Shown here: positions 8,475-18,172 of the stretch, one piece after another
How positions within the stretch are numbered: the stretch's first letter is position 1
Layout: every line of letters begins with the position of its first letter
Source: RFSX01 sp965230215
Lineage (GTDB): Bacteria > Bacteroidota > Bacteroidia > Chitinophagales > Saprospiraceae
Assembly: GCA_965230215.1 (NCBI GenBank)
Contig: CBDDKN010000001.1
Span: forward strand, 2,232,001-2,296,000
Direction of reading: 5' to 3'
Length of the DNA: 64,000 nucleotides
Program-made: the position numbers and the translations under genes
The notes under the pieces: generated by a model
The model's input: only the letters and a program-made list of their open reading frames with translations
What the model was told of the DNA's origin: nothing
The model's database searches: none

Positions 8475-9494
8475 ATGCTTCAAAAAACGATAATTCAGGG
8501 CAGAATTGAGTTTGGTACAGAAAAAGCTTACAAAATGGCACGCAAGATGTACAACCAGCGTGCTGAAAACTATTATAAGAATGATGTGCTTTTTGACCTC
8601 GATGACATTTTCTTCGATGAAGATTATGCATTGAACATACCGCGCTATGTTAAACAGGTCTATGCCAAATCTCTCAAAAACACAGCCACCCTTCTTGAGT
8701 ACGTAACACAATTCGGCATATCCGGAGAGATGAACGTATGGGCACTTGAGGAAGGAAAGATCGTTATGTTCAAGCATCTGGAACCTTCAAGTGAAAAAGT
8801 TGCTGTACAGCAGTTTATAAAAGGTAAAAATCTGATCGGTGAAAAGGGTAAAGAAAATGAAGCTATCGCCGCCCTGGACAAAGCCATCGAAAAATACGAC
8901 CGCCATGCTCAAGCTTACGAGCGAAGAGCCAAAGTTAACTTCATCCTGAAAAAGGATCACGATGCGCTGAGAGATTACAATAAAAGTATCGCACTAGACC
9001 CTAATAACCCATATGCCTATATGGGAAAAGCTGAAGTATACATCAAAAAGAATGAATTGGAAAATGCAATAGAATCATTGGACATGGCCATTAAGAAATC
9101 TGTTGCACTTCAAGCTATCCATTGGACTGGAAGACGCCTAAAGGGTAAGATGCACCTGAGAATGGAGCAATTCGATAAAGCTGAGTTTGAGTACAAGCTC
9201 TTCACCAAACGCAAGTTTGCGAGCGACAACCCTAATTTCCTATGGAGAAGAGAAGCTTTCTTTGATTACGGACAGGTATTAATGGGTCTTGAAGATTATG
9301 CAGGTGCAGTTGATGCTTTTGAGGCTGCGCTTGATATGGAAGAAGGCCACGACAAAATCCCTGGTGCTGAAAAACTCAGATACAGAGGGTTAGCCAAGCA
9401 AAAAGCAGGTCAGAATGGATTCAAAAAGGATATTAAAGAAGCTGCAAGTCTTGGAGACAAAGAAGCAGAAAAGTTATTGAAATCCATTGCCTGA
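8475..9494 (+). CDS. TPR-repeat protein
   Basis: A 339-residue protein without a signal peptide. The first 110 residues form a conserved N-terminal region with no recognised domain (acidic patch DLDDIFFDEDYA). Residues 110-330 carry tetratricopeptide repeats, with typical pieces such as AYERRAKVNFILKKDHDALRDYNKSIALDP split across repeats. It is probably a cytoplasmic scaffold or adaptor of unknown partner. The 172 bases upstream hold no other gene that I can support. The OmpA-type gene follows after 63 bases on the same strand. Confidence 0.75.
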   Translation: MLQKTIIQGRIEFGTEKAYKMARKMYNQRAENYYKNDVLFDLDDIFFDEDYALNIPRYVKQVYAKSLKNTATLLEYVTQFGISGEMNVWALEEGKIVMFKHLEPSSEKVAVQQFIKGKNLIGEKGKENEAIAALDKAIEKYDRHAQAYERRAKVNFILKKDHDALRDYNKSIALDPNNPYAYMGKAEVYIKKNELENAIESLDMAIKKSVALQAIHWTGRRLKGKMHLRMEQFDKAEFEYKLFTKRKFASDNPNFLWRREAFFDYGQVLMGLEDYAGAVDAFEAALDMEEGHDKIPGAEKLRYRGLAKQKAGQNGFKKDIKEAASLGDKEAEKLLKSIA

Positions 9495-9557
9495 TATTTT
9501 AAGACTTTCTTTACAATATTTACTTTCCCTATAGAGTCTAATATCTTACAAGGATAC

Positions 9558-11501
9558 ATGAGATTCATCTTATCAATATTATTATGTCTATCGCTGACCG
9601 TCATTTATAGTCAGCAAACTACCGGTATTGATGATCTCGACAAAAAACATCGCAACAAATACAAGCAGGCGCTGGAAGCGATCAAAGAAAAGAATCATGA
9701 CAAGGCCGTAAATCTGCTTGACGCGGTAACAACTGCATATCCCGAATTTGCTGATGCTCATTTCAAGAAGGCCCGGCAACTCTTCAAACTTGATGAAAAA
9801 GAGGAAGCTCTTGAAAGTCTCGAAAGAGCATTTGCCCTTCAAGCAAAACCAAGTCAACGAATCACAATGATGCTCGTCCAACTTTACGAAGAGAATAGCA
9901 ATTATGACGACGCAATCAATACCGTTACGCGATTTAAAAAATCTCTGAGACCTGATCACGAGTTACATGAGTATGCCGATCATACGCTTAAACTGCTTCG
10001 TTTCAGAAAGGATGCTTATGCAAATCCATTGGATATAGATATAGAATACCTACCGCCTGAAATCAATGGACCACATGGTGATTATCTTCCAGCTATAAAT
10101 GCTGACGGCACTCAATTCATTTTCACAAAACGATTGCCTAGCGAACACTACGCGAATCCTTACAATTCCGCAACCCAGGAAGACCTGTATATATCGTACA
10201 TCGATGAAGATGGTCATTTCAGTCAATCTGAACCAATTGAAGATTTGAACACAGCTTCCAACGAGGGTGCACATTGCTTTTCACAAGATGGTACCATCCT
10301 GATCTTTACGGCCTGTGACCGGGGGAACCGACAAAATGGTTGCGATCTATACATCAGCTTCCATAAAAATGGCATATGGTCAGAACCCCAAAATATGGGT
10401 CCTCAGATCAACACACGTTATTGGGAGTCTCAACCCTCTCTCAGTCCAGACAATACAACACTTTACTTCAGCAGTACCAGAAAAGGTGGCTATGGAAAAA
10501 AAGATATCTGGAAAGTTTCACTTGAAAATGGAATGTGGTCAGAACCCACGAATCTTGGTCCTGTGATCAACAGCGCTCAAAATGAAGAAAGCCCTTTTAT
10601 TCATGCTGATAACAACACGCTCTACTTCAGATCAGATGGTCATATCGGACTGGGTGGATATGACCTCTTCAAATCAACTATGAAAAAGGATAATTGGACA
10701 GAACCCATTAACCTGGGATATCCTGTCAACACAAGTGATGATGAAGGTGCTCTTTTTGTAAATATATCAGGATCCAAGGCCTATTACACAACGAATTATA
10801 ACAATGCAGAAAGAAACTTTGACATCGCCAGCTTTGATTTGCCTGAACAATTGAAACCCAACCCGGTAAGCTATGTCAAATTTATAATCACAGATAGTCA
10901 CACTGGAAAAGCTTTGGACGCCATAATTGATATCAATCATATAGATGGTACCATGCAAGCCACGGAGTTGGTTTCAGACCTGAAAGGCCAGGCTCTGGTA
11001 GTTTTGAATCTGGGTGAATACCTGATAAATGTGAAGAAGCCTGGTTATATTCTAAGGTCTGAGAATATGCAACTTAACAGTTTCTCTGAACTCAAAGAAC
11101 CTTACCTGTTTGAAATAGCACTTGATCCAATTGATAAGATTCAAGAAGAGGAACCAGAACCAGTGGTCTTGAATAATATATTCTTTGCTTCTGGATCTGC
11201 CGAACTTCTGGACAAGTCAGAACCAGAGTTAAATAATCTTCTGGAGTTGTTAAACAGCACTCCCAATTTACATTTAACCATCATCGGCCACACAGATGAT
11301 GTTGGATCAGAATCAGACAACATGCAATTATCTATCCTCAGAGCAAGAGCTGTTCATGATCGACTCATTGATAAAGGGGCGATTGGAGAGCAACTACATT
11401 TCGAAGGTCGGGGAGAAACAGAACCCATTGTTCAAAATACAGATGATGCCAGTCGAGCCATCAATAGAAGGACAGAGTTTATAGCCCGCCTTTTAGATTA
11501 A
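9558..11501 (+). CDS. OmpA-family protein with TPR and PD40 repeats
   Basis: A 647-residue exported protein. In order: a signal peptide (1-19), TPR-like helices (25-150), a beta-propeller of PD40 repeats (about 165-410) with recurring WSEPxN(L/M)GPxIN and LYFSS/LYFRSDG pieces, a carboxypeptidase-regulatory-like beta-sandwich (about 440-520), and an OmpA peptidoglycan-binding domain (540-647) containing FFASGSAEL, IIGHTDDVGSE and INRRTEFIAR. This is the common Bacteroidota architecture of PorE-like or related cell-surface proteins that sit in the outer membrane and hold peptidoglycan. A role in T9SS or gliding machinery is possible, but no other T9SS component gene is adjacent. Confidence 0.85.
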   Translation: MRFILSILLCLSLTVIYSQQTTGIDDLDKKHRNKYKQALEAIKEKNHDKAVNLLDAVTTAYPEFADAHFKKARQLFKLDEKEEALESLERAFALQAKPSQRITMMLVQLYEENSNYDDAINTVTRFKKSLRPDHELHEYADHTLKLLRFRKDAYANPLDIDIEYLPPEINGPHGDYLPAINADGTQFIFTKRLPSEHYANPYNSATQEDLYISYIDEDGHFSQSEPIEDLNTASNEGAHCFSQDGTILIFTACDRGNRQNGCDLYISFHKNGIWSEPQNMGPQINTRYWESQPSLSPDNTTLYFSSTRKGGYGKKDIWKVSLENGMWSEPTNLGPVINSAQNEESPFIHADNNTLYFRSDGHIGLGGYDLFKSTMKKDNWTEPINLGYPVNTSDDEGALFVNISGSKAYYTTNYNNAERNFDIASFDLPEQLKPNPVSYVKFIITDSHTGKALDAIIDINHIDGTMQATELVSDLKGQALVVLNLGEYLINVKKPGYILRSENMQLNSFSELKEPYLFEIALDPIDKIQEEEPEPVVLNNIFFASGSAELLDKSEPELNNLLELLNSTPNLHLTIIGHTDDVGSESDNMQLSILRARAVHDRLIDKGAIGEQLHFEGRGETEPIVQNTDDASRAINRRTEFIARLLD

Positions 11502-11527
11502 GACTATCATCTAGTAATAGCTATTTG

Positions 11528-11535
11528 TATCTTTG
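11528..11535 (+). promoter_or_regulatory. Candidate -7 element of the rlmD operon
   Basis: TATCTTTG matches TAnnTTTG exactly and ends 14 bases before the rlmD ATG. No clear TTTG lies at the -33 distance. Confidence 0.35.
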
Positions 11536-11549
11536 ATTGCATTTTAGTT

Positions 11550-12950
11550 ATGGCAAGAAGAAAAAAGGTTTACCCCAATATAGAATTGACTGGCATTGCC
11601 GATAAAGGCATGGCTGTAGGAAGAGATCCCGAAGGTGTTGTTTACTTTGTCGATGGCGCCGTTCCCGGAGATAACGTCGATGTACTTGTACTCAGAAAAA
11701 AATCATCCTTCCGAAGAGGAATCGTAAGCAAGTTCAATAGCTATTCCAACGAACGCACAGAGGCTTCATGTGAACACTTTGGTGTGTGTGGCGGGTGTAA
11801 ATGGCAGAACCTAACCTACGAATCCCAGTTGAAATACAAAGAACAATCTGTCAAGGATGCGTTCAAAAGACTTGCTGGTATTGAAGCGGATGAATTCAAA
11901 TCTATTATGGGCTGCGAAAAGACCCTTCAGTACCGCAACAAAATGGAGTACAGCTTTTCTTACAGACGCTGGGTAACAAAAGAAGAAATTGAAACCGGTG
12001 AGGAAATTGAATTTGGAAAAGCCGTAGGTTTCCACCGTGCAGGTTCATTTGATAAAGTCGTTCAGATAGACAATTGCCTTTTGCAGGATAATCTATCAAA
12101 TGACATCAGGAACTACATTCACCATATGGCCATCGAGAAAGATTGGTCCTATTATAATACCAGAGAACACCATGGGTTCCTAAGGAACCTCAGAGTTCGC
12201 AATAGCACTTTAGGGCAATGGATGGTTCTGGTAATATTTGGAGAAAATGACGAAGAAAATATTCAATTCCTACTCCAGGCCCTAAAGCAAGAATTTCCTC
12301 AAATCACTTCACTTCACTATGTGGTGAATGAGAAAATGAACGATTCCATCAATGATCTTGACACCATACATTACAGTGGAGAGGAATACCTGACGGAAAA
12401 TCTTGGCCACCTGCAATATAGAATTGGACCAAAATCATTTTTTCAAACCAATTCTCATCAAGCCAAAAATCTCTATGACCTGGTTGTAGAATTGGCAGAC
12501 CTTAAGGGTTCAGAGTTAGTATACGATTTGTATACCGGGCTTGGCAGTATAGCATTGTATATTGCAGACAAATGTGAAAAGGTTGTGGGTATAGAAGAGA
12601 TTCCAGAAGCCATCGATGATGCGGAACTCAACAAAAAGCTCAATGGCATTGATAATGCCTTTTTTGAAGTTGGCGATGTCAAAGACCAATTTAACAATCA
12701 CTTCATCAAAAAATATGGGCCTGCTGATCTCATCATCGTTGATCCACCAAGAGCAGGTTTGCATAAGGATGTATGCGCGATGTTGAACGAAACTTCAGCT
12801 GATCGCATTATCTATGTAAGTTGTAATCCGGCAACACAAGCCAGGGATATTGCTTTATTGACTAATTATAAGACCACTTTTTTACAAGCTGTAGATATGT
12901 TCCCACATACGCACCATATTGAAAATGTGGCACTCCTCAAGAGAATATGA
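11550..12950 (+). CDS. rlmD: 23S rRNA (uracil-5-)-methyltransferase RlmD/RumA family
   Basis: A 466-residue enzyme. An N-terminal TRAM RNA-binding domain (about 10-65) is followed by iron-sulfur ligands in CEHFGVCGGCKW, a SAM-binding Rossmann segment (LVYDLYTGLGSIALY), IVDPPRAGLHKDV, and the catalytic cysteine in YVSCNPATQARD. The family methylates uridine C5 in 23S rRNA (or tRNA T54 in some relatives, so the exact target is not certain). It overlaps the downstream small gene by four bases. Confidence 0.92.
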   Translation: MARRKKVYPNIELTGIADKGMAVGRDPEGVVYFVDGAVPGDNVDVLVLRKKSSFRRGIVSKFNSYSNERTEASCEHFGVCGGCKWQNLTYESQLKYKEQSVKDAFKRLAGIEADEFKSIMGCEKTLQYRNKMEYSFSYRRWVTKEEIETGEEIEFGKAVGFHRAGSFDKVVQIDNCLLQDNLSNDIRNYIHHMAIEKDWSYYNTREHHGFLRNLRVRNSTLGQWMVLVIFGENDEENIQFLLQALKQEFPQITSLHYVVNEKMNDSINDLDTIHYSGEEYLTENLGHLQYRIGPKSFFQTNSHQAKNLYDLVVELADLKGSELVYDLYTGLGSIALYIADKCEKVVGIEEIPEAIDDAELNKKLNGIDNAFFEVGDVKDQFNNHFIKKYGPADLIIVDPPRAGLHKDVCAMLNETSADRIIYVSCNPATQARDIALLTNYKTTFLQAVDMFPHTHHIENVALLKRI

Positions 12951-13315
12951 TGGAAGAAGAAATAAAAGATGTAGAAAAACTGATGATTATAGAACAGGAA
13001 TTGAAAAACTTCATTCCTATTCTTGCCAAAGCATCTGATGAGATTCGCCTTCAGGATGTAAGTAAGTATCCCATATTTATTCTCCACAAGCAGCAAATTG
13101 CCATGGGCGTTCCCATACTTGTCAGAGAAAAGCATGAATCCAATTGGTCCGTGAATGCTTCTACATTGGAAGAATTTGCTGTGAAGAAATTGATAAAGGA
13201 CAGTAAAATTGACTCATTCAGAGAAACCTATAAATCACCAGCTACACATCTATGTGTGTTCGTGTTGAGCGACATAGGCGCACAATTTTTATTTATACCA
13301 CGAAATCCTTCTTGA
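12947..13315 (+). CDS. Conserved small protein, function unknown
   Basis: A 122-residue protein with no signal peptide or membrane segment. It has a mixed alpha/beta character with a central strand-rich part (YPIFILHKQQIAMGVPILV) and a C-terminal hydrophobic strand (LCVFVLSDIGAQFLFIP). The four-base overlap with rlmD shows translational coupling. I do not recognise the family beyond its look as a Bacteroidota-conserved cytoplasmic protein. It ends two bases from the converging GHMP kinase gene. Confidence 0.6.
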   Translation: MMEEEIKDVEKLMIIEQELKNFIPILAKASDEIRLQDVSKYPIFILHKQQIAMGVPILVREKHESNWSVNASTLEEFAVKKLIKDSKIDSFRETYKSPATHLCVFVLSDIGAQFLFIPRNPS

Positions 13316-13317
13316 TA

Positions 13318-14271
13318 TCACACCTGGCTGGGCTCCTGCGCGTGTGCTTCTGAATATATCATCTCATCGTATGATAAGACTGTATTGAATCCTTTCGATT
13401 CGAAATAAGCCTTTACGGCCGAATCGTTTTGATCTGAACTGGCCAGAACAAAGTCGCCACCCCAGGCGCCCAATGATTTAATGCTGCCGTCAAAATCTGA
13501 AAACAATTGCTCTTTGATTGTTGGCATTGAAAGGGCTTTTGACAAACATGCCTCATGCGCATCAAGGAGGGTGTTGAATGACTTTAGGCTCTTAGCCTGA
13601 AGAACCTGCTCTGTAATTGCTGTCAATTCTTTAACAAGTGTCTTGCGACCTTTAACCTTTTTGAAGTAATAGTCGATAGCATCATTTGAAGATGCTTTGT
13701 TGTTAAGATGCACGAAATATAATTTTGATCTGAAAGAAGGCTCAAAATCAATTTCTGTGTATTTGATTGTATCGTCTTCAAGTTGATAGCTGATAGCTGA
13801 TTCAGCACCTGCGGCCGCTACATCGTATCCAGAACCATCAGATACCTGAAAATGCAGTAACAGCGGATTTACCTCTGCCCATTGCGCAACCAGATATGTT
13901 AAACTTGAACTCGATCCCAATCCCCAGTCATTTGGAAACTCCAGGTACGTCTTGACATCAAATCCATTCCACTTTGATAAAAACTCAGAATTAAGGCGTA
14001 CAGCCCCTTTAAGCAATTTTTGCAGATAAGCTGCTTTCTCTTCATCCGTGGTTTTGACAGCAGAGAAATCCATTAAGGAAATTTGTGCTTTAAACCATTC
14101 TTCACCTTTTTGATCGTAACTGTACCAGACAAGATCTGATTTGCGGGTTTGCTTGATGGTCATCTTCTGACCGAATCGAGTAGGTAGCGCAAGCGCAAGT
14201 GCGCCATCCAGGACTGCATATTCAGAGGTAAGTAATAGTTTTCCGTGCGCGTAAAATTGTCCGATAACCAA
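13318..14271 (-). CDS. GYDIA-type GHMP kinase, probable mevalonate kinase
   Basis: A 317-residue GHMP kinase. The N-terminus has YAHGKLLLTSEYAVLDGALA, the usual mevalonate-kinase-like substrate/ATP entry. LGLGSSSSLTYLVAQW is the phosphate loop, seen as WGLGSSSSLT, and GSGYDVAAAG is the GYDIA hallmark. In Bacteroidota this subfamily sits with mevalonate genes and is the best candidate for mevalonate and/or phosphomevalonate phosphorylation; which step is not clear from sequence. The only suitable start is TTG at 14271, immediately behind a TAAATTTG promoter-like element. It probably begins its own unit, downstream of HMG-CoA reductase. Confidence 0.82.
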   Translation of the reverse strand: MVIGQFYAHGKLLLTSEYAVLDGALALALPTRFGQKMTIKQTRKSDLVWYSYDQKGEEWFKAQISLMDFSAVKTTDEEKAAYLQKLLKGAVRLNSEFLSKWNGFDVKTYLEFPNDWGLGSSSSLTYLVAQWAEVNPLLLHFQVSDGSGYDVAAAGAESAISYQLEDDTIKYTEIDFEPSFRSKLYFVHLNNKASSNDAIDYYFKKVKGRKTLVKELTAITEQVLQAKSLKSFNTLLDAHEACLSKALSMPTIKEQLFSDFDGSIKSLGAWGGDFVLASSDQNDSAVKAYFESKGFNTVLSYDEMIYSEAHAQEPSQV

Positions 14272-14273
14272 AG

Positions 14274-14281
14274 CAAATTTA
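14274..14281 (-). promoter_or_regulatory. Candidate -7 element abutting the GHMP kinase start
   Basis: Minus-strand TAAATTTG matches TAnnTTTG exactly and ends two bases before the TTG start codon. If it is used, the transcript would be leaderless. Confidence 0.3.
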
Positions 14282-14381
14282 GATGCAAAGCAAAAGCCAA
14301 AATTAGCTATTAGCCCTTACATACAGAAAAATAATATATAAAATTAACTTTTATATGAAAAATACCTGCTTTGATTAGAAT

Positions 14382-15716
14382 TTAGCCATTTGAAAGCCTC
14401 ATTTTCTCAAGAAACTCTCTGACCGCACTGAAGGATACGATTTCATCTGCAAAATGCTCCACAGCAGCCAACTCTTCAGCCTGACTTGCCTTAAGCTGGT
14501 TCAAGATGTTTAAAAGGTGCATCTTCATATGACCTTTCTGTATTCCTGTAGTTACCAAAGATCTGATAGCTGCAAAGTTTTGAGCCAGACCTGTAGCTGC
14601 GATAATGCGCATTAGTTTTTGAGCATTTGGATGCTCAAGTAGCTCAAGGGAACGCTTTGCTATAGGGTGAAGCGATGTCAATCCACCAACAGTTCCAACA
14701 GCCAAGGGCAAATCCAGCCAGAACTTGAAATGTCCATCTTCAACTGTGCAATGGCTCAAGCTGCTGTATTGCCCATCACGGCTTGCATATGTATGTCCAC
14801 AGGCCTCTATAGCCCTGAAATCATTCCCGGTAGCGATGACAACTGCATCTACCCCATTGTATATGCCTTTGTTATGTGTTGTGGCTCTGTAAGGGTCGAT
14901 TTCTGCAATTCTTACGGCCTGCTTAAACTTGTCAGCAAAGGTAGCTGCATCCATTTGACCTGGAAATTTGCCCAGATCCTCAATAGGACATTCTACCCAA
15001 GCCCGAACAATACACTCGGGTGTGTAGTTGGATAGAATGCTCATAATAATTTCCAATTTATCAGATTCATCCCTGAAATGAGAAGACGTAGTCATATAAT
15101 CAGAAAGAGATCTTGAAAATTGCTCCAGACAAGTATTGATGAAGTTGGCACCCATCGAGTCACAAGTTTCAAAGCTTGCTTTCAACTGGAACAAGTTCTC
15201 CTCCCTATCCGTCAGGTCAACAAGTTCAATATCAAGAATACCTCCTCCCCTCTTCACCATGCTCTGAGTAATTGGGAAGCACTCTTCTATCAGTGCCTTT
15301 TTGATCTCAGGAAAATGATAGTGCAACTTATACTTATCTCCCTTCCACAGAAAATGCACCTGCCCTAATTTCTTGGTCGACAATACCTTGGTCTTAAATC
15401 CACCTCGCGACATCCAGAATTTGGCTGCCGCTGAAGCAGCTGCGACAACAGAGCTCTCCTCAATAACCATTGGAATGCAATAGGGATGCTCGTCAATCAG
15501 AAAATTAGGAGCCACGCCAAAAGGCATAGGAAAGTTGCTGATGGTGTTCTCACTAAAATTATCGAGGATCTTCTGCTGCTCGTCATTGGAATGCCAGTAA
15601 CTCTCCAATTCCTGCATAACCTTTTCAGGCTCCGTGAAGAAGTTTTGAACTATCCACTTGATCTTTCCGGTTTTGGATAGTTTAGAAAATCCCGATATAG
15701 TCTTGTTGGTTGACAT
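14382..15716 (-). CDS. Hydroxymethylglutaryl-CoA reductase, class II type
   Basis: A 444-residue enzyme of the class II size. Visible family segments are ENTISNFPMPFGVAPNF, IPMVIEESSVVAAASAAAKF (catalytic Glu), THNKGIYNGVDAVVIATGND (catalytic Lys and Asp region) and the C-terminal GHMKMHLLN containing the catalytic His. It interconverts HMG-CoA and mevalonate, here presumably in the biosynthetic direction given the neighbours. It lies four bases downstream of the IPP isomerase gene, so the two are one operon. Cofactor choice (NADH or NADPH) cannot be read safely. Confidence 0.93.
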   Translation of the reverse strand: MSTNKTISGFSKLSKTGKIKWIVQNFFTEPEKVMQELESYWHSNDEQQKILDNFSENTISNFPMPFGVAPNFLIDEHPYCIPMVIEESSVVAAASAAAKFWMSRGGFKTKVLSTKKLGQVHFLWKGDKYKLHYHFPEIKKALIEECFPITQSMVKRGGGILDIELVDLTDREENLFQLKASFETCDSMGANFINTCLEQFSRSLSDYMTTSSHFRDESDKLEIIMSILSNYTPECIVRAWVECPIEDLGKFPGQMDAATFADKFKQAVRIAEIDPYRATTHNKGIYNGVDAVVIATGNDFRAIEACGHTYASRDGQYSSLSHCTVEDGHFKFWLDLPLAVGTVGGLTSLHPIAKRSLELLEHPNAQKLMRIIAATGLAQNFAAIRSLVTTGIQKGHMKMHLLNILNQLKASQAEELAAVEHFADEIVSFSAVREFLEKMRLSNG

Positions 15717-15720
15717 CTTA

Positions 15721-16752
15721 CTAAGTTTTGATTCTCAAAAAAGCCTTTGACATTTTCAGACCCTCCGTCTGTAAATGAACAAACTTTTTCAATTGATCAT
15801 AATCCATAGCATGCTTTAGAAATGCTGAAGCTTGCGCATATATTGCAGGAATTGTTGATTTATTTATCAGATAGTATCCATCAAGAAAACTCCTTATACC
15901 GCCCGAGAATATGATCTGGTGACAGGCAAGCTTTTCTCCCTCCTCTTCAAAGAAACGATTTATGACTTCAACCATTTCATAACAACTATGACCTATCTTG
16001 TATAGATGACTGTAACTGTCATATCTGACTTCATCTGATCTCATCAATTCCAGTTTTGAAAAATTGGTCCCTCCAAATCCCGCAAGATCAAGGGCCGCTA
16101 TTGGCATTTGCAAAAGTTGCCTTATGCTTTCAGGACCAAAACCCTGGCCTACTTCCTTTACTATTATCGGAATATCCAATTTATCCAGCAACACAGCTAC
16201 TGATTCTATTGCTGGTCTGTTAATGCGATCACCTTCAGGCTGAAGCCATTCCTGAAGCGGGTTCACATGCACAATCAGTGCATCTGATTGCAACTTTGAG
16301 TTAAGGGCGGTAATTCTATCCAATTCATCGCGATCAATCATCTCTTCGATTTGGGCGATACCCAGATTCATCATCAATGCCTGATCAGGCATAAGCTCCC
16401 TGACATCGAACTCGTGGAAGCGTTTGTCTTCGTAGAGCAGTTGCCTACAGGAACCAAGACCCATTGCCAATCCAAATTCACCACATGCACGGGCGAGATT
16501 CTTGTTGATTGTTTGCGCTTTTTCAGTCCCACCAGTCATACTGGAGACCATAAGAGGGAAATCAAGACGGCGGTCAAGAAAATGGGTAGACATTTTCTCG
16601 GCGTCCTTTGGGTGCGCAGACAACATGGGCTCATAATTAAATCTGTTGTCTTGTTGCATTGATGCAACTGCACTTTGGAAAGCCATATCTATATGATCTT
16701 CCTTTCTTGAGGACGCCTTATTGTCCGACTCCGCCTTTAATCCTGTAGCCAT
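15721..16752 (-). CDS. fni: Type 2 isopentenyl-diphosphate delta-isomerase
   Basis: About 343 residues from ATG 16752 (an in-frame TTG four codons earlier is less likely). It is an FMN-dependent TIM-barrel enzyme with RRLDFPLMVSSMTGGTEKA, AMGLGSCRQLL, VHVNPLQEWLQPEGDR, VKEVGQGFG and FSGGIRSFLDGYY. It interconverts IPP and DMAPP, the entry to all isoprenoids. It heads the fni-HMG-CoA reductase operon. Using the FMN type rather than the type 1 enzyme fits a mevalonate-using Bacteroidota. Confidence 0.93.
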   Translation of the reverse strand: MATGLKAESDNKASSRKEDHIDMAFQSAVASMQQDNRFNYEPMLSAHPKDAEKMSTHFLDRRLDFPLMVSSMTGGTEKAQTINKNLARACGEFGLAMGLGSCRQLLYEDKRFHEFDVRELMPDQALMMNLGIAQIEEMIDRDELDRITALNSKLQSDALIVHVNPLQEWLQPEGDRINRPAIESVAVLLDKLDIPIIVKEVGQGFGPESIRQLLQMPIAALDLAGFGGTNFSKLELMRSDEVRYDSYSHLYKIGHSCYEMVEVINRFFEEEGEKLACHQIIFSGGIRSFLDGYYLINKSTIPAIYAQASAFLKHAMDYDQLKKFVHLQTEGLKMSKAFLRIKT

Positions 16753-16847
16753 TTCTTGCTTCAATACCGAATTATTAGTGTACTAAAATAATAAAACACC
16801 AAATATCCACCGTTAAACACTATGTATCAAGGATTGTTCTACCCTTG

Positions 16848-16882
16848 TTTGCTGATCTAATACGAGATTTTTTTTATTCTTG
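16848..16882 (+). promoter_or_regulatory. Candidate promoter of the 16.9 kb TPR gene
   Basis: TTTG at 16848-16851 and TATTCTTG at 16875-16882 are separated by 23 bases. The downstream box is one mismatch from TAnnTTTG. A predicted start site a few bases later would leave a leader of about 30 bases before the ATG at 16918. Confidence 0.35.
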
Positions 16883-16917
16883 CGGGCAAATAATAATCAG
16901 TTATAAAAAATTTTAAG

Positions 16918-18036
16918 ATGAAGTACCTAGCACTAGTATTACTATTTATATCATTTGGTCTTGAAGCACAGTCTCCTGAGGCCATCAAAAAATACAATGA
17001 TGCCGTAGCTGCAGTCAAGGCCAAAAACCATGCAGATGCAGTCACGCATTATTCTTCTGCACTTGAAATCGATCCACTATATGTGCCGGCATATTATGGC
17101 CGTGGAAGTGCCAATTTGGCTCTCAAGAAATATGATGATGCCATTACAGATTTCAAAAAGTGTTTAAAGCTTGAAAATGATCATGCCAAAGCATTTTACT
17201 ATTTAGCTTATTGCCAAATGAAACTGAAGGATTCAGACAGTGCACTGGCGAATTTTGAAAATGCCATAAAATATGATGCTACTATCAAGAAAGCATACTA
17301 CTATAAGGCATTTATCAATTTGAAAAAGAAGAACTATAATCTTGCTATCAAGGATTTCAATGCATACGTTGAACTGGATCCGAAAAACAGCAAAGCTTAT
17401 TATAACCTTGGTGTGTGTTATTTCAAGGAAGATCTCAAGGATCTGGCTATCGAATCATACGGTAAAGCACTTGAAATCAAACCTGACTATGATGACGCCA
17501 GGTACGAACGTGCCAAGCTTTATTTTAAAGCCAAAGATTATCAGAGCTGCATCGAGGACTGCAAAGTCCTGATTGAAAACGATGCTCAGAATGCCAATGC
17601 CTACAACTACATGGCAAACAGCTATCTTAAGTTGGATGAGAACGTTATGGCATTGGAAGCTTATGACAAATTGGTTTCGATCGAACCAGACAACAAAAAA
17701 GCACTCCAGAACATCGCTGCTATCAGTATAAAAACAAAAGATTATCAAACAGCGATTAACAAGTACGATATTCTCATCGGCATGGATGCGGAGAATGCGG
17801 CACTCTATAAAAACAGATCTATTGCATATATGCAAATGGAAAACTGGCAGAATGCTTTGACAGATTTGAATAGGTTGATTGAATTGGCACCAAGCAATGG
17901 AGATGCTTTCTACAACAGATCAAATGTACATCTGCAGCTAGAAGAAACAGAAAAGGCGTGTAGCGATATGAGAGAAGCTGCAAGATTGGGCTTCGAACAA
18001 GCCTTTCAGTATATCAATGGCATTTGTAATGATTGA
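16918..18036 (+). CDS. Exported TPR-repeat protein
   Basis: A 372-residue protein with a signal peptide (1-19, FGLEAQS) followed almost entirely by about ten tetratricopeptide repeats. Typical repeat pieces are AYYGRGSANLALKKYDDAI and AYYNLGVCYFKEDLKDLAI. It ends with a Sel1-like helix pair (ACSDMREAARLGFEQAF). It is probably a periplasmic scaffold; the binding partner is unknown. It is monocistronic, with a promoter-like pair upstream and a strong hairpin terminator downstream. Confidence 0.82.
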   Translation: MKYLALVLLFISFGLEAQSPEAIKKYNDAVAAVKAKNHADAVTHYSSALEIDPLYVPAYYGRGSANLALKKYDDAITDFKKCLKLENDHAKAFYYLAYCQMKLKDSDSALANFENAIKYDATIKKAYYYKAFINLKKKNYNLAIKDFNAYVELDPKNSKAYYNLGVCYFKEDLKDLAIESYGKALEIKPDYDDARYERAKLYFKAKDYQSCIEDCKVLIENDAQNANAYNYMANSYLKLDENVMALEAYDKLVSIEPDNKKALQNIAAISIKTKDYQTAINKYDILIGMDAENAALYKNRSIAYMQMENWQNALTDLNRLIELAPSNGDAFYNRSNVHLQLEETEKACSDMREAARLGFEQAFQYINGICND

Positions 18037-18062
18037 TAGGTAATTACCCCTATCTATTGCAG

Positions 18063-18123
18063 AAAAGCAGAATACAGGTTAATACTGAATTTGATAGTAG
18101 AATACCTGCATTCTGCTTTTTTT
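18063..18123 (+). terminator. Rho-independent terminator after the TPR gene
   Basis: An 11-base stem (18063-18073 with 18110-18120) is extended, after one mismatch, by a further 5-base stem (18075-18079 with 18104-18108). It is followed by a T run through 18123. The transcript side is the plus strand. Confidence 0.8.
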
Positions 18124-18172
18124 GTATATCAAGCTTTGTGTTTTCAGACGTTTTGTGAAAAAATTCAATATC

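Noticed and set aside
18122..18172. Upstream TTG start for the DUF4382 lipoprotein
   Set aside because: It overlaps the T run of the preceding terminator and would bury the lipoprotein signal.
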